Assembly (NCBI GenBank): GCA_965223405.1 | Contig: CBDCWO010000006.1 | Coordinates: forward strand, 2,170,001-2,234,000 | From: CBDCWO01 sp965223405 | GTDB lineage: Bacteria; Bacteroidota; Bacteroidia; Chitinophagales; Saprospiraceae | Reading direction: 5' to 3' | DNA length: 64,000 nucleotides | In this document: piece by piece, positions 29,138 to 36,935 of the stretch | How positions within the stretch are numbered: the stretch's first letter is position 1 | Layout of the letters: every line of letters begins with the position of its first letter | Notes under the pieces: generated by a model | Told to the model about the DNA's origin: nothing | What the model saw: the letters and a program-made list of their open reading frames with translations, nothing else | The model's database searches: none | Translations under genes and position numbers: made by a program

Positions 29138-30290
29138 TAGGTTGAGATTGTTTTACAAAGATTTTGCCGCTATGATAAAATTCAATTATTCTTTTAGCCA
29201 GGCTTAAACCTAACCCCCATCCCCTCGATTTTGTTGTAAATCCAGGTTGAAAAACAGTTTTATGTTTAGCTGGAGGGATACCTTTTCCCGTATCGGTGAT
29301 ATCGATATGGATATATTCATTATCGTCAAAAACGTTGGCTGATATCTTTCCGATCCCTTCCATGGCATCCAGCGCATTGCGTATTAAATTTTCAATAACC
29401 CAATCAAATAGATGAGCATTCATTTTGGACAAATACAAATCCGTACCGGGAGTCGGAAATTCAAAAGTAACTTTTCTGGGTGCTCTTTTTTCCATATATG
29501 CCCGGCACTTATCCAGTTCGGTAAGCACGTCTATCTCTTTTAATTCGGGTGCGGAGCCAATTTTGGAAAATCGATCGGCAACCAGTTTTAACCGATCTAC
29601 ATCATTTGCCAATTCCGTAATTACTTCCGCTTTTTGAGGACTTTCTTCTGCATATTCTTTCATATACTCAAGCCATCCCATTATGGCAGTGATCGGCGTG
29701 CCTAATTGATGAGCCGTCTCCTTTGCCATCCCTACCCATACCTGATTTTGCTCTGATTTTCTAGCTTCACTAAATCCCAGATATCCCAAGCCTACAAATG
29801 CCAAAAGCAAAATACCCTGGAAAAGCGGAAAATAAGTCAACATAGTATATAACCGGGAATTTTCATAATAAATGTATTGAACGACTCCGGAGCTATTAAT
29901 TGAAATAGGCTCAATACCCTTTTTGACCATTTGGTCCAATTTTTTTTGCAGAAATTCAACTGCTAGGACATCTCCTTCCTCCTCTCCAAAATTTTTGCCA
30001 TCAGTGGGTTTATGATTCTCATCGGTTATGATCAGAGGGATATTTTTTATGGAAAAGATAATCTCTGACTCAAAAGTCAAATCCCTGGTGAGATCATCTT
30101 GATGTTTTCTTAGGGTTTCATGTGCATTTGCAAATACCATTGCAGTATATCTTTCTCCTTGCTTGAGCCTTAATGTGAGATAATTGACATAGATCATGGT
30201 GAGTAGTACAATCAGTAATCCGCCTACGGCTAAGTAGACTTTCCATCTGGATTTTATATTGTATATCTCGGCAGGAATCTGGTATTTCAT
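29094..30290 (-). CDS. Membrane-bound sensor histidine kinase (orphan)
   Basis: The 398-residue protein has two transmembrane helices (about 19-42 and 150-172) around a periplasmic sensing loop of about 105 residues. HisKA domain: GMAKETAHQLGTPITAIMGW with phospho-acceptor His194. HATPase domain: NLIRNALDAMEG (N box), DTGKGIPP (G1), FTTKSRGWGLGLSLAKRIIE (F and G2 boxes). The loop has no recognisable ligand domain. No response regulator lies nearby. Its 3' end overlaps the TonB receptor start by 44 bases, so the two are probably co-transcribed, and the kinase may sense something linked to the receptor's uptake (inference). Confidence 0.92.
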   Translation of the reverse strand: MKYQIPAEIYNIKSRWKVYLAVGGLLIVLLTMIYVNYLTLRLKQGERYTAMVFANAHETLRKHQDDLTRDLTFESEIIFSIKNIPLIITDENHKPTDGKNFGEEEGDVLAVEFLQKKLDQMVKKGIEPISINSSGVVQYIYYENSRLYTMLTYFPLFQGILLLAFVGLGYLGFSEARKSEQNQVWVGMAKETAHQLGTPITAIMGWLEYMKEYAEESPQKAEVITELANDVDRLKLVADRFSKIGSAPELKEIDVLTELDKCRAYMEKRAPRKVTFEFPTPGTDLYLSKMNAHLFDWVIENLIRNALDAMEGIGKISANVFDDNEYIHIDITDTGKGIPPAKHKTVFQPGFTTKSRGWGLGLSLAKRIIEFYHSGKIFVKQSQPNEGTTFTIKLPKVE

Positions 30291-30458
30291 ATACTACAAC
30301 AACACTAGAATGCTTCTGTCTTACAAATAAACGCCTTTTTGTTCAATTGATTATAACGTCGCTAAGTTTGAGAGTTTTAAAAATATCAAGATAAAAACAC
30401 CAATTTTCACTAAAATATTGCAATTCACACACTGCACTGGAGGCTTCACCTGTATTGA

Positions 30459-30516
30459 TAACTTTGGAATATTCTCATCATTGCTCTTAACGAAGGGTAA
30501 GAAAGCTGTAACTTTG
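30459..30516 (+). promoter_or_regulatory. Two TAACTTTG boxes upstream of rlmN
   Basis: TAACTTTG occurs at 30459-30466 and again at 30509-30516, both matching the Bacteroidota -7 consensus TAnnTTTG. The first leaves a leader of about 50 bases and the second lies almost on the start codon. No strong -33 TTG at ideal spacing is visible, so the call is weak. Confidence 0.3.
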
Positions 30517-30521
30517 ATGGG

Positions 30522-31562
30522 ATGAACTCTATTGCTAAAATAGACATTCGAAGAATTTCTTTATTTGACTTGGAGGAGTGGTTTGTCAAACGTCAGGAAC
30601 AAAAATTTAGAGGTAGGCAGGTTTATGAATGGTTGTGGGCGAAAAATACACTTTCTTTCGCCGAAATGACTAACCTGAGTTTGTCACTGCGTGATTTACT
30701 TTCTGAGCACTTTGTTATCCCGACTATAGAGCTCAATGAAGTTCAGTACAGTCTGGATGGGACCATTAAATCTAGCCTGAAACTCTCTGATGGGGAAATT
30801 ATTGAATCCGTTTTGATCCCGGTTCCCTCAGAGCAACGGTTTACTGCGTGTCTGTCTTCTCAAGTTGGATGCAGTTTATCTTGTTCGTTTTGTGCGACCG
30901 GTCAGATGAAACGCAAAAGAAATCTCTTTGCTCACGAGATTATCGATCAGTTTCACCTGGTTAACCAACAATCGATAAGACATTTTAGACGTCCTTTGAC
31001 CAACATTGTTTATATGGGCATGGGTGAACCCCTATTAAATTATGCGGAAGTGATGCGAAGTACCAAGATATTGAATGAAGATATCGGATTAGCTTCCAGG
31101 CGCTTGACTATTAGCACGGCAGGAATCGCAAAAATGATCCGTAAACTTGCCCAGGATCAGGTCAAATTTAATCTGGCTTTGAGTCTACATGCTGCAGATG
31201 ATACAAAGAGGAATGAAATTATGCCCATCAACGAAACCAATAAATTGGAGGCAGTCATGGAGGCCATCAAAGAATTCTATCAAAAGACCAAAAATCAAAT
31301 TACATTTGAATATATTGCCCTGGATCGATTCAATGATACACCTCAAGATGCACATAAATTAGCCCGGCTCTGCCGAATCTTCCCAGTGAAAGTCAACATA
31401 ATTGAATACAACCCCATTGAAGGATATGAAGGTAAAAAGTCGCCGAAAGATCGTCTCCATCATTTTGCGCGTATTTTGCAAAACGAAAATATACGCGTGA
31501 CGATTCGCCGCAGCCGGGGTAAGGATATTGATGCTGCCTGTGGTCAACTGGCCAATAAATAG
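30522..31562 (+). CDS. rlmN: Dual-specificity 23S rRNA/tRNA adenine C2-methyltransferase
   Basis: RlmN is a radical-SAM enzyme that methylates C2 of A2503 in 23S rRNA and A37 in certain tRNAs. The 346-residue protein has the cluster cysteines Cys117, Cys121 and Cys124 (QVGCSLSCSFCATG), a preceding Cys110 at the same spacing as in E. coli and the catalytic C-terminal Cys340 (DAACGQLANK). Other landmarks are RGRQVYEWLW near the N-terminus, NIVYMGMGEPLLNY and ISTAGIAKMIRKLA. It is transcribed alone, divergent from the histidine kinase. Confidence 0.95.
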   Translation: MNSIAKIDIRRISLFDLEEWFVKRQEQKFRGRQVYEWLWAKNTLSFAEMTNLSLSLRDLLSEHFVIPTIELNEVQYSLDGTIKSSLKLSDGEIIESVLIPVPSEQRFTACLSSQVGCSLSCSFCATGQMKRKRNLFAHEIIDQFHLVNQQSIRHFRRPLTNIVYMGMGEPLLNYAEVMRSTKILNEDIGLASRRLTISTAGIAKMIRKLAQDQVKFNLALSLHAADDTKRNEIMPINETNKLEAVMEAIKEFYQKTKNQITFEYIALDRFNDTPQDAHKLARLCRIFPVKVNIIEYNPIEGYEGKKSPKDRLHHFARILQNENIRVTIRRSRGKDIDAACGQLANK

Positions 31563-31575
31563 TTAAGGATAATTC

Positions 31576-32613
31576 TTATCGTAAAAAGAATCCGGTAGGA
31601 AATGGATCTTTAGGATTCAACACAAAAGTGTGCTTTCCTGTAATAAACGCTTTACCTTTGACCTCAGGTATCACGGCCTGATAAGGACCAAATTGAGTAA
31701 CTTTTTCAATGGACCCCTTAAATGTACTTCCCGTAATACTTTCCACTACCATTTCCTCATTAATGCCCAGTAGGCCCTGCGCGTAGTGAAGGGGTAAGCG
31801 ACCTGAGACACCGGACCCGGTAGGACATCGATCCACTTCCCCATCCGCAAAAACACATACATTTCTACTGAATAATCTTCCTCGATCCGACTGTTCTATG
31901 AAAATCACACCATAGAGAAAGGAAAGATCTGACTCAAATGGATGTGCTATTGGCACCTCATCCCGTATGATGGCTTGTTTAATCATCCTCCCCATTCGGA
32001 TAAGTCGGTTGTAATTTTCCGGGATTAATCTTAATCCTACCTCACTTGCTTCCACATAGGCATAAAATGCACCACCGTACGCCAGATGATAGTTAATCTC
32101 GGTATGATCCAGCTTACAAGTTAGATCCTGGGCCAGCACAAAAGATGGAACTCCATGAAACCGAATTGATTCAACCTGGAGTGATTCATTCAGCGCTACC
32201 CATACGCTAACTCTTCCGCAAGGAGCATCTATTACGACTTTGGCTTCCGGAGGTGTTTTAGGAACCCAGCCTAATTCTACAGCCAGCTTTCCCAGAGCGA
32301 TTACAGCATGCCCGCACATGGTACTGTATCCGGCATTATGCATAAAAATCACGCCAAAATCAGCTTCTGCATCATTGGGTTCCGTGATCAGACATCCGTA
32401 CATATCAGCATGGCCACGAGGCTCCCACATGATCAATTTTCGCAAATGATCCTGGTGTTTAGCGACGAAGTTTCTCTTACTTAAGACGGTACTTCCAGGT
32501 ATAGAAGGCCACCCCTTACTAATGATTCGCAGGGGTTCACCGCCGGTGTGCATATCGATGGTATCGATTTGCAACCAATCTGGTGGTATTGAAAATTGGT
32601 CATGGTGGTACAT
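31576..32613 (-). CDS. Proline racemase-family protein, probably trans-3-hydroxy-L-proline dehydratase
   Basis: The 345-residue enzyme has the family opening IDTIDMHTGGEPLRI. The first catalytic cysteine is Cys100 in YSTMCGHAVIALG. The second catalytic position, Cys in proline racemases and hydroxyproline epimerases, is Thr265 here (DRCPTGSGVSGR). A Cys/Thr pair marks the trans-3-hydroxy-L-proline dehydratase subgroup, which makes delta-1-pyrroline-2-carboxylate. Cys263 two residues before is unusual but not at the catalytic position. No other hydroxyproline gene is adjacent. It converges on rlmN with a 13-base gap. Confidence 0.82.
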   Translation of the reverse strand: MYHHDQFSIPPDWLQIDTIDMHTGGEPLRIISKGWPSIPGSTVLSKRNFVAKHQDHLRKLIMWEPRGHADMYGCLITEPNDAEADFGVIFMHNAGYSTMCGHAVIALGKLAVELGWVPKTPPEAKVVIDAPCGRVSVWVALNESLQVESIRFHGVPSFVLAQDLTCKLDHTEINYHLAYGGAFYAYVEASEVGLRLIPENYNRLIRMGRMIKQAIIRDEVPIAHPFESDLSFLYGVIFIEQSDRGRLFSRNVCVFADGEVDRCPTGSGVSGRLPLHYAQGLLGINEEMVVESITGSTFKGSIEKVTQFGPYQAVIPEVKGKAFITGKHTFVLNPKDPFPTGFFLR

Positions 32614-33064
32614 CCTGAGAGTAATATATTAAAATATTTGAACACTATTAGTTATGGGTTCAAAGGAGTCCAACGGATCGCAAGATAAGGTGGTCGGTGA
32701 TTGGCAATCGGTGGTCGGTGATCTGTAGATGCCTAAATAAGGTTGTTGGAGATCGGGGTCAGGTTTGAGGGTGTCAATCCTCGCTTATTTGGTAATCGGT
32801 GGTCGGTCATCGGTGGTCGCTGGTCGCTTAGTGAGCCGCACCATATCAATCCTGGCACATCTTAGAAATCCTTTTAATCCTGTTCAAATTTTCAATCCTG
32901 GCTTATTTGGTGGTCGGTGGTCGGTCATCGGCCTCACGGGAGGCAGGTATCAAAGGTATCTATGGGGTCGGGTTTTAGGTGTACGGATTGGTCTCAATAC
33001 AAAATGCTGATAGCGTAGCCCGTCAGTACAATACTCGCTACTCAATACTTAATTCCTGTTCCAA
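32614..33064. other. Repeat-rich intergenic region
   Basis: This 451-base gap lacks a credible gene. It is filled with imperfect GGTCGGT and GGTGGTCGG units and two near-identical 39-40-base stretches (32774-32812 and 32892-32931). Composition is G/T-rich on the plus strand and unlike the neighbours. The 81-codon open frame across it is built from these repeats and has no protein character. Confidence 0.7.
32774..32931. repeat. Imperfect direct repeats with GGTCGG core
   Basis: Copy one (32774-32812) and copy two (32892-32931) share TCAATCCT, then GCTTATTTGG, then GGTGGTCGGTCATCGG with only a few changes. Further GGTCGGT units lie upstream from about 32691. The array looks like slippage-grown noncoding repeat DNA. 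Confidence 0.75.
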
Positions 33065-34237
33065 CTATTCGGTAATAATAAGTTTCTTGCTAGTTATCCG
33101 CTGAGTATCTGATCTAAAGTCCAAAAAGAAAATTCCGCTTCCCAACCTTTCTTGAGTAAGATTTAAAAGTTTGGAATCTCCCGATTCGAGATAGGTATCG
33201 GTCTTACTGACCACCCGGCCGGTGATATCTTTGATCCGAATTTCCGTAATCGGTTGTTCTACCTGATGGACAAGGATGTTAACCTCTTTTACCGCGGGAT
33301 TGGGAAACAACTGCACATCCAGGTAATTGTTAATAGATTCTCCATTAAAGGTGACTGCTTCTACATGTGAATATTCATAAGTACCATCGAGATCTACCAT
33401 CTTTAGCCGATAGTAGAAAGTGGTGATCGGTTTGCTGAAGTTAAATACTTTCTTATCCAGAAAGTGATAATCCTTTAAAACTAGGCTATTGCCCGCAGCG
33501 GGCTGAGTGCCCACCTGGATCCAATCTTCTCCATCGCTGCTACGCTCGATGTTGAAAAAATCCGAATTTTCTTCGGTCGCAGTTTTCCAGGATACCATAG
33601 CGTCGGTGGGAGAGTGGGGTTCGGCAAGGAAGGAGTAGAGGGTTACGGGGAGGAGGGCACCGGTACAATCAAAATTATCATTTATGATTTGAATACCAGG
33701 TGTCCCAGCGCAATCAGATAAATTACAAGACCCCTCAGGTCCACAAGCAGTTAATGTTTGGTCATCGAAAATTGAAGTACTTTCAAAACAAATCATCGGA
33801 TCTAAACCTGATTGCCCTGGCAAAAAACGTAATTGAATATGAAACAAAATGTTTGGAGCTATTGTAATATTTTCAACAAAACATCCAGAGGATAAAGCCT
33901 GCTGCCAGGAATATGAAAACCTGTTTAGAGTATTATCATTAATTACAAAGGAACTGTAAACATCAAAAGTTGCAGTTAATGCAAGTCCGACATTTGTAAT
34001 ATTAAGTGATCCAGAAGCAAAAACTGATGTTCCAAAGGCAGAAGAGTTATAATTGACATAAATTTGACCAGATCCCAGTTTGAAAGGAACATTGGATGTA
34101 GCTATAACATCAGCTTCATAAAAAACATCCGGTCCCTGTGTGATAATCTGAGAATTTGTGAATCCAAAAGTAACATCCTGACCTAACAATGTTATTGTAT
34201 ACATGCAGGCTATAAGAGAAAATATTAGTTTGTTCAT
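33065..34237 (-). CDS. T9SS type A cargo protein with cohesin-like N-terminal region
   Basis: The 390-residue protein has a signal peptide (MNKLIFSLIACMYTITLLGQ). The N-terminal 180 residues are beta-rich, with FKLGSGQIYVNYNSSAFG resembling the cohesin/cell-surface strand pattern. The middle part, SWKTATEENSDFFNIERSSDG, is the short beta domain common before T9SS tails. The last 80 residues form a type A sorting domain (VQLFPNPAVKEVNILV and KDITGRVVSK ending KKLIITE). It should be exported and anchored or released by the type IX secretion system. The dockerin-like protein immediately upstream invites a partner hypothesis. Confidence 0.8.
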   Translation of the reverse strand: MNKLIFSLIACMYTITLLGQDVTFGFTNSQIITQGPDVFYEADVIATSNVPFKLGSGQIYVNYNSSAFGTSVFASGSLNITNVGLALTATFDVYSSFVINDNTLNRFSYSWQQALSSGCFVENITIAPNILFHIQLRFLPGQSGLDPMICFESTSIFDDQTLTACGPEGSCNLSDCAGTPGIQIINDNFDCTGALLPVTLYSFLAEPHSPTDAMVSWKTATEENSDFFNIERSSDGEDWIQVGTQPAAGNSLVLKDYHFLDKKVFNFSKPITTFYYRLKMVDLDGTYEYSHVEAVTFNGESINNYLDVQLFPNPAVKEVNILVHQVEQPITEIRIKDITGRVVSKTDTYLESGDSKLLNLTQERLGSGIFFLDFRSDTQRITSKKLIITE

Positions 34238-34248
34238 CTGATTTTCTA

Positions 34249-35847
34249 TTAATATGAATATTGAGCTCCCTTACCTAAATTAGGTATTGTTGTAATTTGA
34301 ATATCTGTATTTTGTACTTGAGAATTTAAATCGATATCAGAAGTTAAATAACCAGATAAACCAATAGATGGAATTATACCTGTCCCATCAGTATTTTGGA
34401 TTTGTCCATTACCATCAAAATCACCACTAACCAATCCATAAATACTTCCTCCTAAATCAGTAACACCTAGAGCTCCTCCCTGTATATTTGAAAGATTAGA
34501 ATTTAGATTAATAACTTGCACTACATTTGATAATGAAAAGTTACTTGAAGTTCGAATCCCCAAATGATTGCGATGCCTGACTGCCACATGATAATTTCCA
34601 TCGGCCAAGCCACTAATCGTAAGATCAGAAACACCATCCAGGTCGACGACATCACCATCCTTTTGCAATATCGCACTTTTGGTGGCCAAAATATTAGTCG
34701 GTGTTACCGGATCCCGAAGTTCTACCCACAACCAATCGATAATGGCATCACTGCCTGAAGTGCTCAAAATGGAACTATTAATAGATTCTCCTCCTCCAAA
34801 TGCCTGTGGAGCAAAACCCAGTGCCTGATAGGGCTCAGAGGTAGGAAAACTGCCCAGACTTCTTAGGTTGTCATTCATATCCGAACCGTTATATGGACCC
34901 TGTAAAAATACATCGATGGCCAGTTTAAGCTGATTGCCTATAGGTTCTCCTCCGACGGCAAAATGACTAAAACCAGTAATTCCGGTACGGGTAAGTTGAT
35001 AAGGATCACCATTGGTGCCAGATCCGGTAACGGCACCGAAACCAGGATCATTTACTGTAAGGTCCCAACCACTACCATCGTTTTTACTGATTCCTATTTT
35101 GTTGTGATTTAGCGCTCCAAAAGATTCATCACCGGTAATCCAATTGGCTGTTAACGACATATCCGATCCACCAGGTGTATCTTCTGTTATTGCCCAACTG
35201 ACATCGGCAACCTCATTGGTAATGGGAGAGCCTGAATCACCATCGGTTAATACTTGAGGCAAACATTTCACTCCAATATGATCGGCTGTACCGCTTTCTA
35301 CCAAAGTAACCGGATTATATGAAGACTCACTATTGCCTACCGGAAAAGTAAAATTGGTTAAATTCTCTTTCTTTAATAACCCAGTTCCGTTTGTAACAAA
35401 ATGATTTTGAAAACCCGCATTAGTTATCGATCCGGTTCCGAAAATCAAATGGTTATCTCCCAGGATAATTTGATTATTGGTAGAAAGAAAATTCCAAATC
35501 CCTGAAACATGCGCAATCCCAGTCAACACAAGATCAGCACCGGTCTTATTAATCTCTACATCATTCAGGGTATCTCCTCCCATATCGACCATACTGTTGG
35601 AACTACCTGAAAATATAACTTTAGATATACTTCCGGACTTGATTTTGGCAGAATTCAATAAATCTCCCGTAACTTCCAGGGTTCCCATATTATTAATAGT
35701 ACCTCCAACATCATTGACCACGTCCATCTCCACATAAAGGGTGGCACCATCTTCGATCACAATGGTTCCTTTATTATTTAACTGAGTCCACCCCATAGTG
35801 GCAAACAAGAAGAAAATTGCAAATAAGTAGACGGTTTTCATATTCAT
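34249..35847 (-). CDS. Secreted repetitive beta protein with dockerin-like C-terminus
   Basis: The 532-residue protein has a signal peptide (MNMKTVYLFAIFFLFATMG). The N-terminal half is rich in Gly, Asn and Thr with short beta repeats (GTIVIEDGATLYVEMD, GSITNAGFQNHF), typical of Bacteroidota surface proteins. The C-terminus carries two calcium-loop-like segments, GDFDGNGQIQNTDG and SDIDLNSQVQNTDIQ, resembling dockerin duplicated loops, and then stops without a T9SS tail. It lies 11 bases upstream of the T9SS cargo gene in the same operon. Function is unknown; a cohesin/dockerin-like pairing with its neighbour is speculative. Confidence 0.7.
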   Translation of the reverse strand: MNMKTVYLFAIFFLFATMGWTQLNNKGTIVIEDGATLYVEMDVVNDVGGTINNMGTLEVTGDLLNSAKIKSGSISKVIFSGSSNSMVDMGGDTLNDVEINKTGADLVLTGIAHVSGIWNFLSTNNQIILGDNHLIFGTGSITNAGFQNHFVTNGTGLLKKENLTNFTFPVGNSESSYNPVTLVESGTADHIGVKCLPQVLTDGDSGSPITNEVADVSWAITEDTPGGSDMSLTANWITGDESFGALNHNKIGISKNDGSGWDLTVNDPGFGAVTGSGTNGDPYQLTRTGITGFSHFAVGGEPIGNQLKLAIDVFLQGPYNGSDMNDNLRSLGSFPTSEPYQALGFAPQAFGGGESINSSILSTSGSDAIIDWLWVELRDPVTPTNILATKSAILQKDGDVVDLDGVSDLTISGLADGNYHVAVRHRNHLGIRTSSNFSLSNVVQVINLNSNLSNIQGGALGVTDLGGSIYGLVSGDFDGNGQIQNTDGTGIIPSIGLSGYLTSDIDLNSQVQNTDIQITTIPNLGKGAQYSY

Positions 35848-36183
35848 AAAAGATATTTCTCCAACTTAAAAATAGTTGATTATTTAGACTATTCTCATCT
35901 TGGTAGGTGTCAAAATACTATTTGGTACTCGACCTTTAGCAATTGGTAAGTTTTAATTTGCAAACAGTTCCAATTCTTACCAACATCAATCAATTCATAT
36001 ATTGCAACTTTAAGATCCTTGGTTAAGAGATCTAGGATACGTAACAATGGGTATACTATTGTAATACAAAGATTACAAATTTATTTTATCAAGTATACGA
36101 TTTTTTCAGGTTTTCACTTCCGAACAATGAAATATTCCTCTTTTTTTAACTCTACCGGAGTCTATATACTCAGTTAATGCAGA
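35848..36183. other. Intergenic region upstream of the dockerin-like gene
   Basis: This 336-base AT-rich spacer lies between two minus-strand genes. I see no gene, repeat or strong terminator in it. Confidence 0.5.
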
Positions 36184-36474
36184 CTAGCCATAACCAATCC
36201 GCTCCCTGATTGTTCCATCCTTACGGTGAATGATTACGTCAGCTTGGTAGTTGCGCGCGATTTCCTTTGCTCTTCGGATGGCCGCTTTCTGTAGTTCAAA
36301 TACGGCAGTACATTTTTCATTTCCTTCGCCTTTAACAGCCCATCCTTCCGGGTGAGGCACCACGTGTTGGTGATGGGTTTTTCGTCTAGATGACAAACCC
36401 AAATTCTTTAATATGATTTGTACTATCTTTCTAAACAAAGAGATCCAAAACTGTCTGTGGGATAGATCGGACAT
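36184..36474 (-). CDS. DUF2188 small protein with N-terminal extension
   Basis: The 96-residue protein's C-terminal 60 residues are the DUF2188 domain: HHQHVVPHPEGWAVKGEGNE, then ALIRRAKEIA-like helix residues (AAIRRAKEIARNYQADVIIH) and the terminal RKDGTIRERIGYG. DUF2188 is a small alpha/beta domain of unknown function often found in stress or mobile contexts. The first 30 residues (MSDLSHRQFWISLFRKI and onward) are not part of the usual domain, which normally begins just before QHVVPH. The gene's first 29 codons and upstream DNA lie in a 124-base tandem duplication. Confidence 0.75.
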   Translation of the reverse strand: MSDLSHRQFWISLFRKIVQIILKNLGLSSRRKTHHQHVVPHPEGWAVKGEGNEKCTAVFELQKAAIRRAKEIARNYQADVIIHRKDGTIRERIGYG

Positions 36475-36634
36475 ATCTAATTAATACTTTTGAAAAACTA
36501 TTTGCAATTGTAGATGACAAACCCAAATTCTTTAATATGATTTGTACTATCTTTCTAAACAAAGAGATCCAAAACTGTCTGTGGGATAGATCGGACATAT
36601 CTAATTAATACTTTTGAAAAACTATTTGCAATTG
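36387..36634. repeat. Exact 2 x 124-base tandem duplication at the 5' end of the DUF2188 gene
   Basis: Bases 36387-36510 and 36511-36634 are identical over 124 bases. The unit covers the first 29 codons of the DUF2188 gene plus 36 bases of upstream DNA. The distal copy carries a second, out-of-frame start (36598). Perfect identity points to a recent event. Confidence 0.95.
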
Positions 36635-36698
36635 TGATCCTTTAATTAAAAATAACACAATCTGTTGCAATTAATATATTAATACCCAATTTCATATC

Positions 36699-36725
36699 AT
36701 GAAGTTGTTTAAAATGGTTCTTCAC
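36699..36725 (+). repeat. Dispersed motif copy 3 (ATGAAGTTGTTTAAAA)
   Basis: The motif is followed by TGGTTCTTCA. It lies 237 bases upstream of the SusC-like gene, close to the distance of copies 1 and 2 from their downstream genes. Confidence 0.6.
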
Positions 36726-36737
36726 ATAATACTTTTG
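36705..36737 (+). promoter_or_regulatory. Possible promoter overlapping motif copy 3
   Basis: TACTTTTG at 36730-36737 fits the TAnnTTTG consensus, with TTG at 36705-36707 inside the dispersed motif, 22 bases between. It would give the SusC-like gene a leader of about 190 bases. The other motif copies lack such a box, so this may be chance. Confidence 0.25.
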
Positions 36738-36935
36738 TTTCATAGGTCGCTGCTATTGGTTTTATTAAAACAAAAGCAATTATTTGAACTTTTAGGGGTC
36801 AACTTATTGTCGAAAAGATCGTTTTATATAATAACTCTCATAAATCGGATTTCTAAGAAATATTTTTCTGTGATGGACACATTAATTGTATCTTAGAAGT
36901 AGATTATTCTTATTATCTAACCAAAATTCCTAGTT

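Larger units (their letters stand above)
36635..36935. other. Leader region of the SusC/SusD operon
   Basis: This 301-base AT-rich region lies between the duplication and susC. It contains motif copy 3 and a TACTTTTG box (see next entries). A 65-codon open frame begins at the motif but reads as low-complexity hydrophobic sequence and is not supported as a gene. Confidence 0.5.

Noticed and set aside
32765..33010. 81-codon open frame in the GGTCGG repeat block
   Set aside because: Its translation merely reflects the repeats and has no protein-like composition.
36699..36896. 65-codon open frame starting at motif copy 3
   Set aside because: Low-complexity hydrophobic translation; the other motif copies do not continue into a similar frame, so it is not a conserved peptide.
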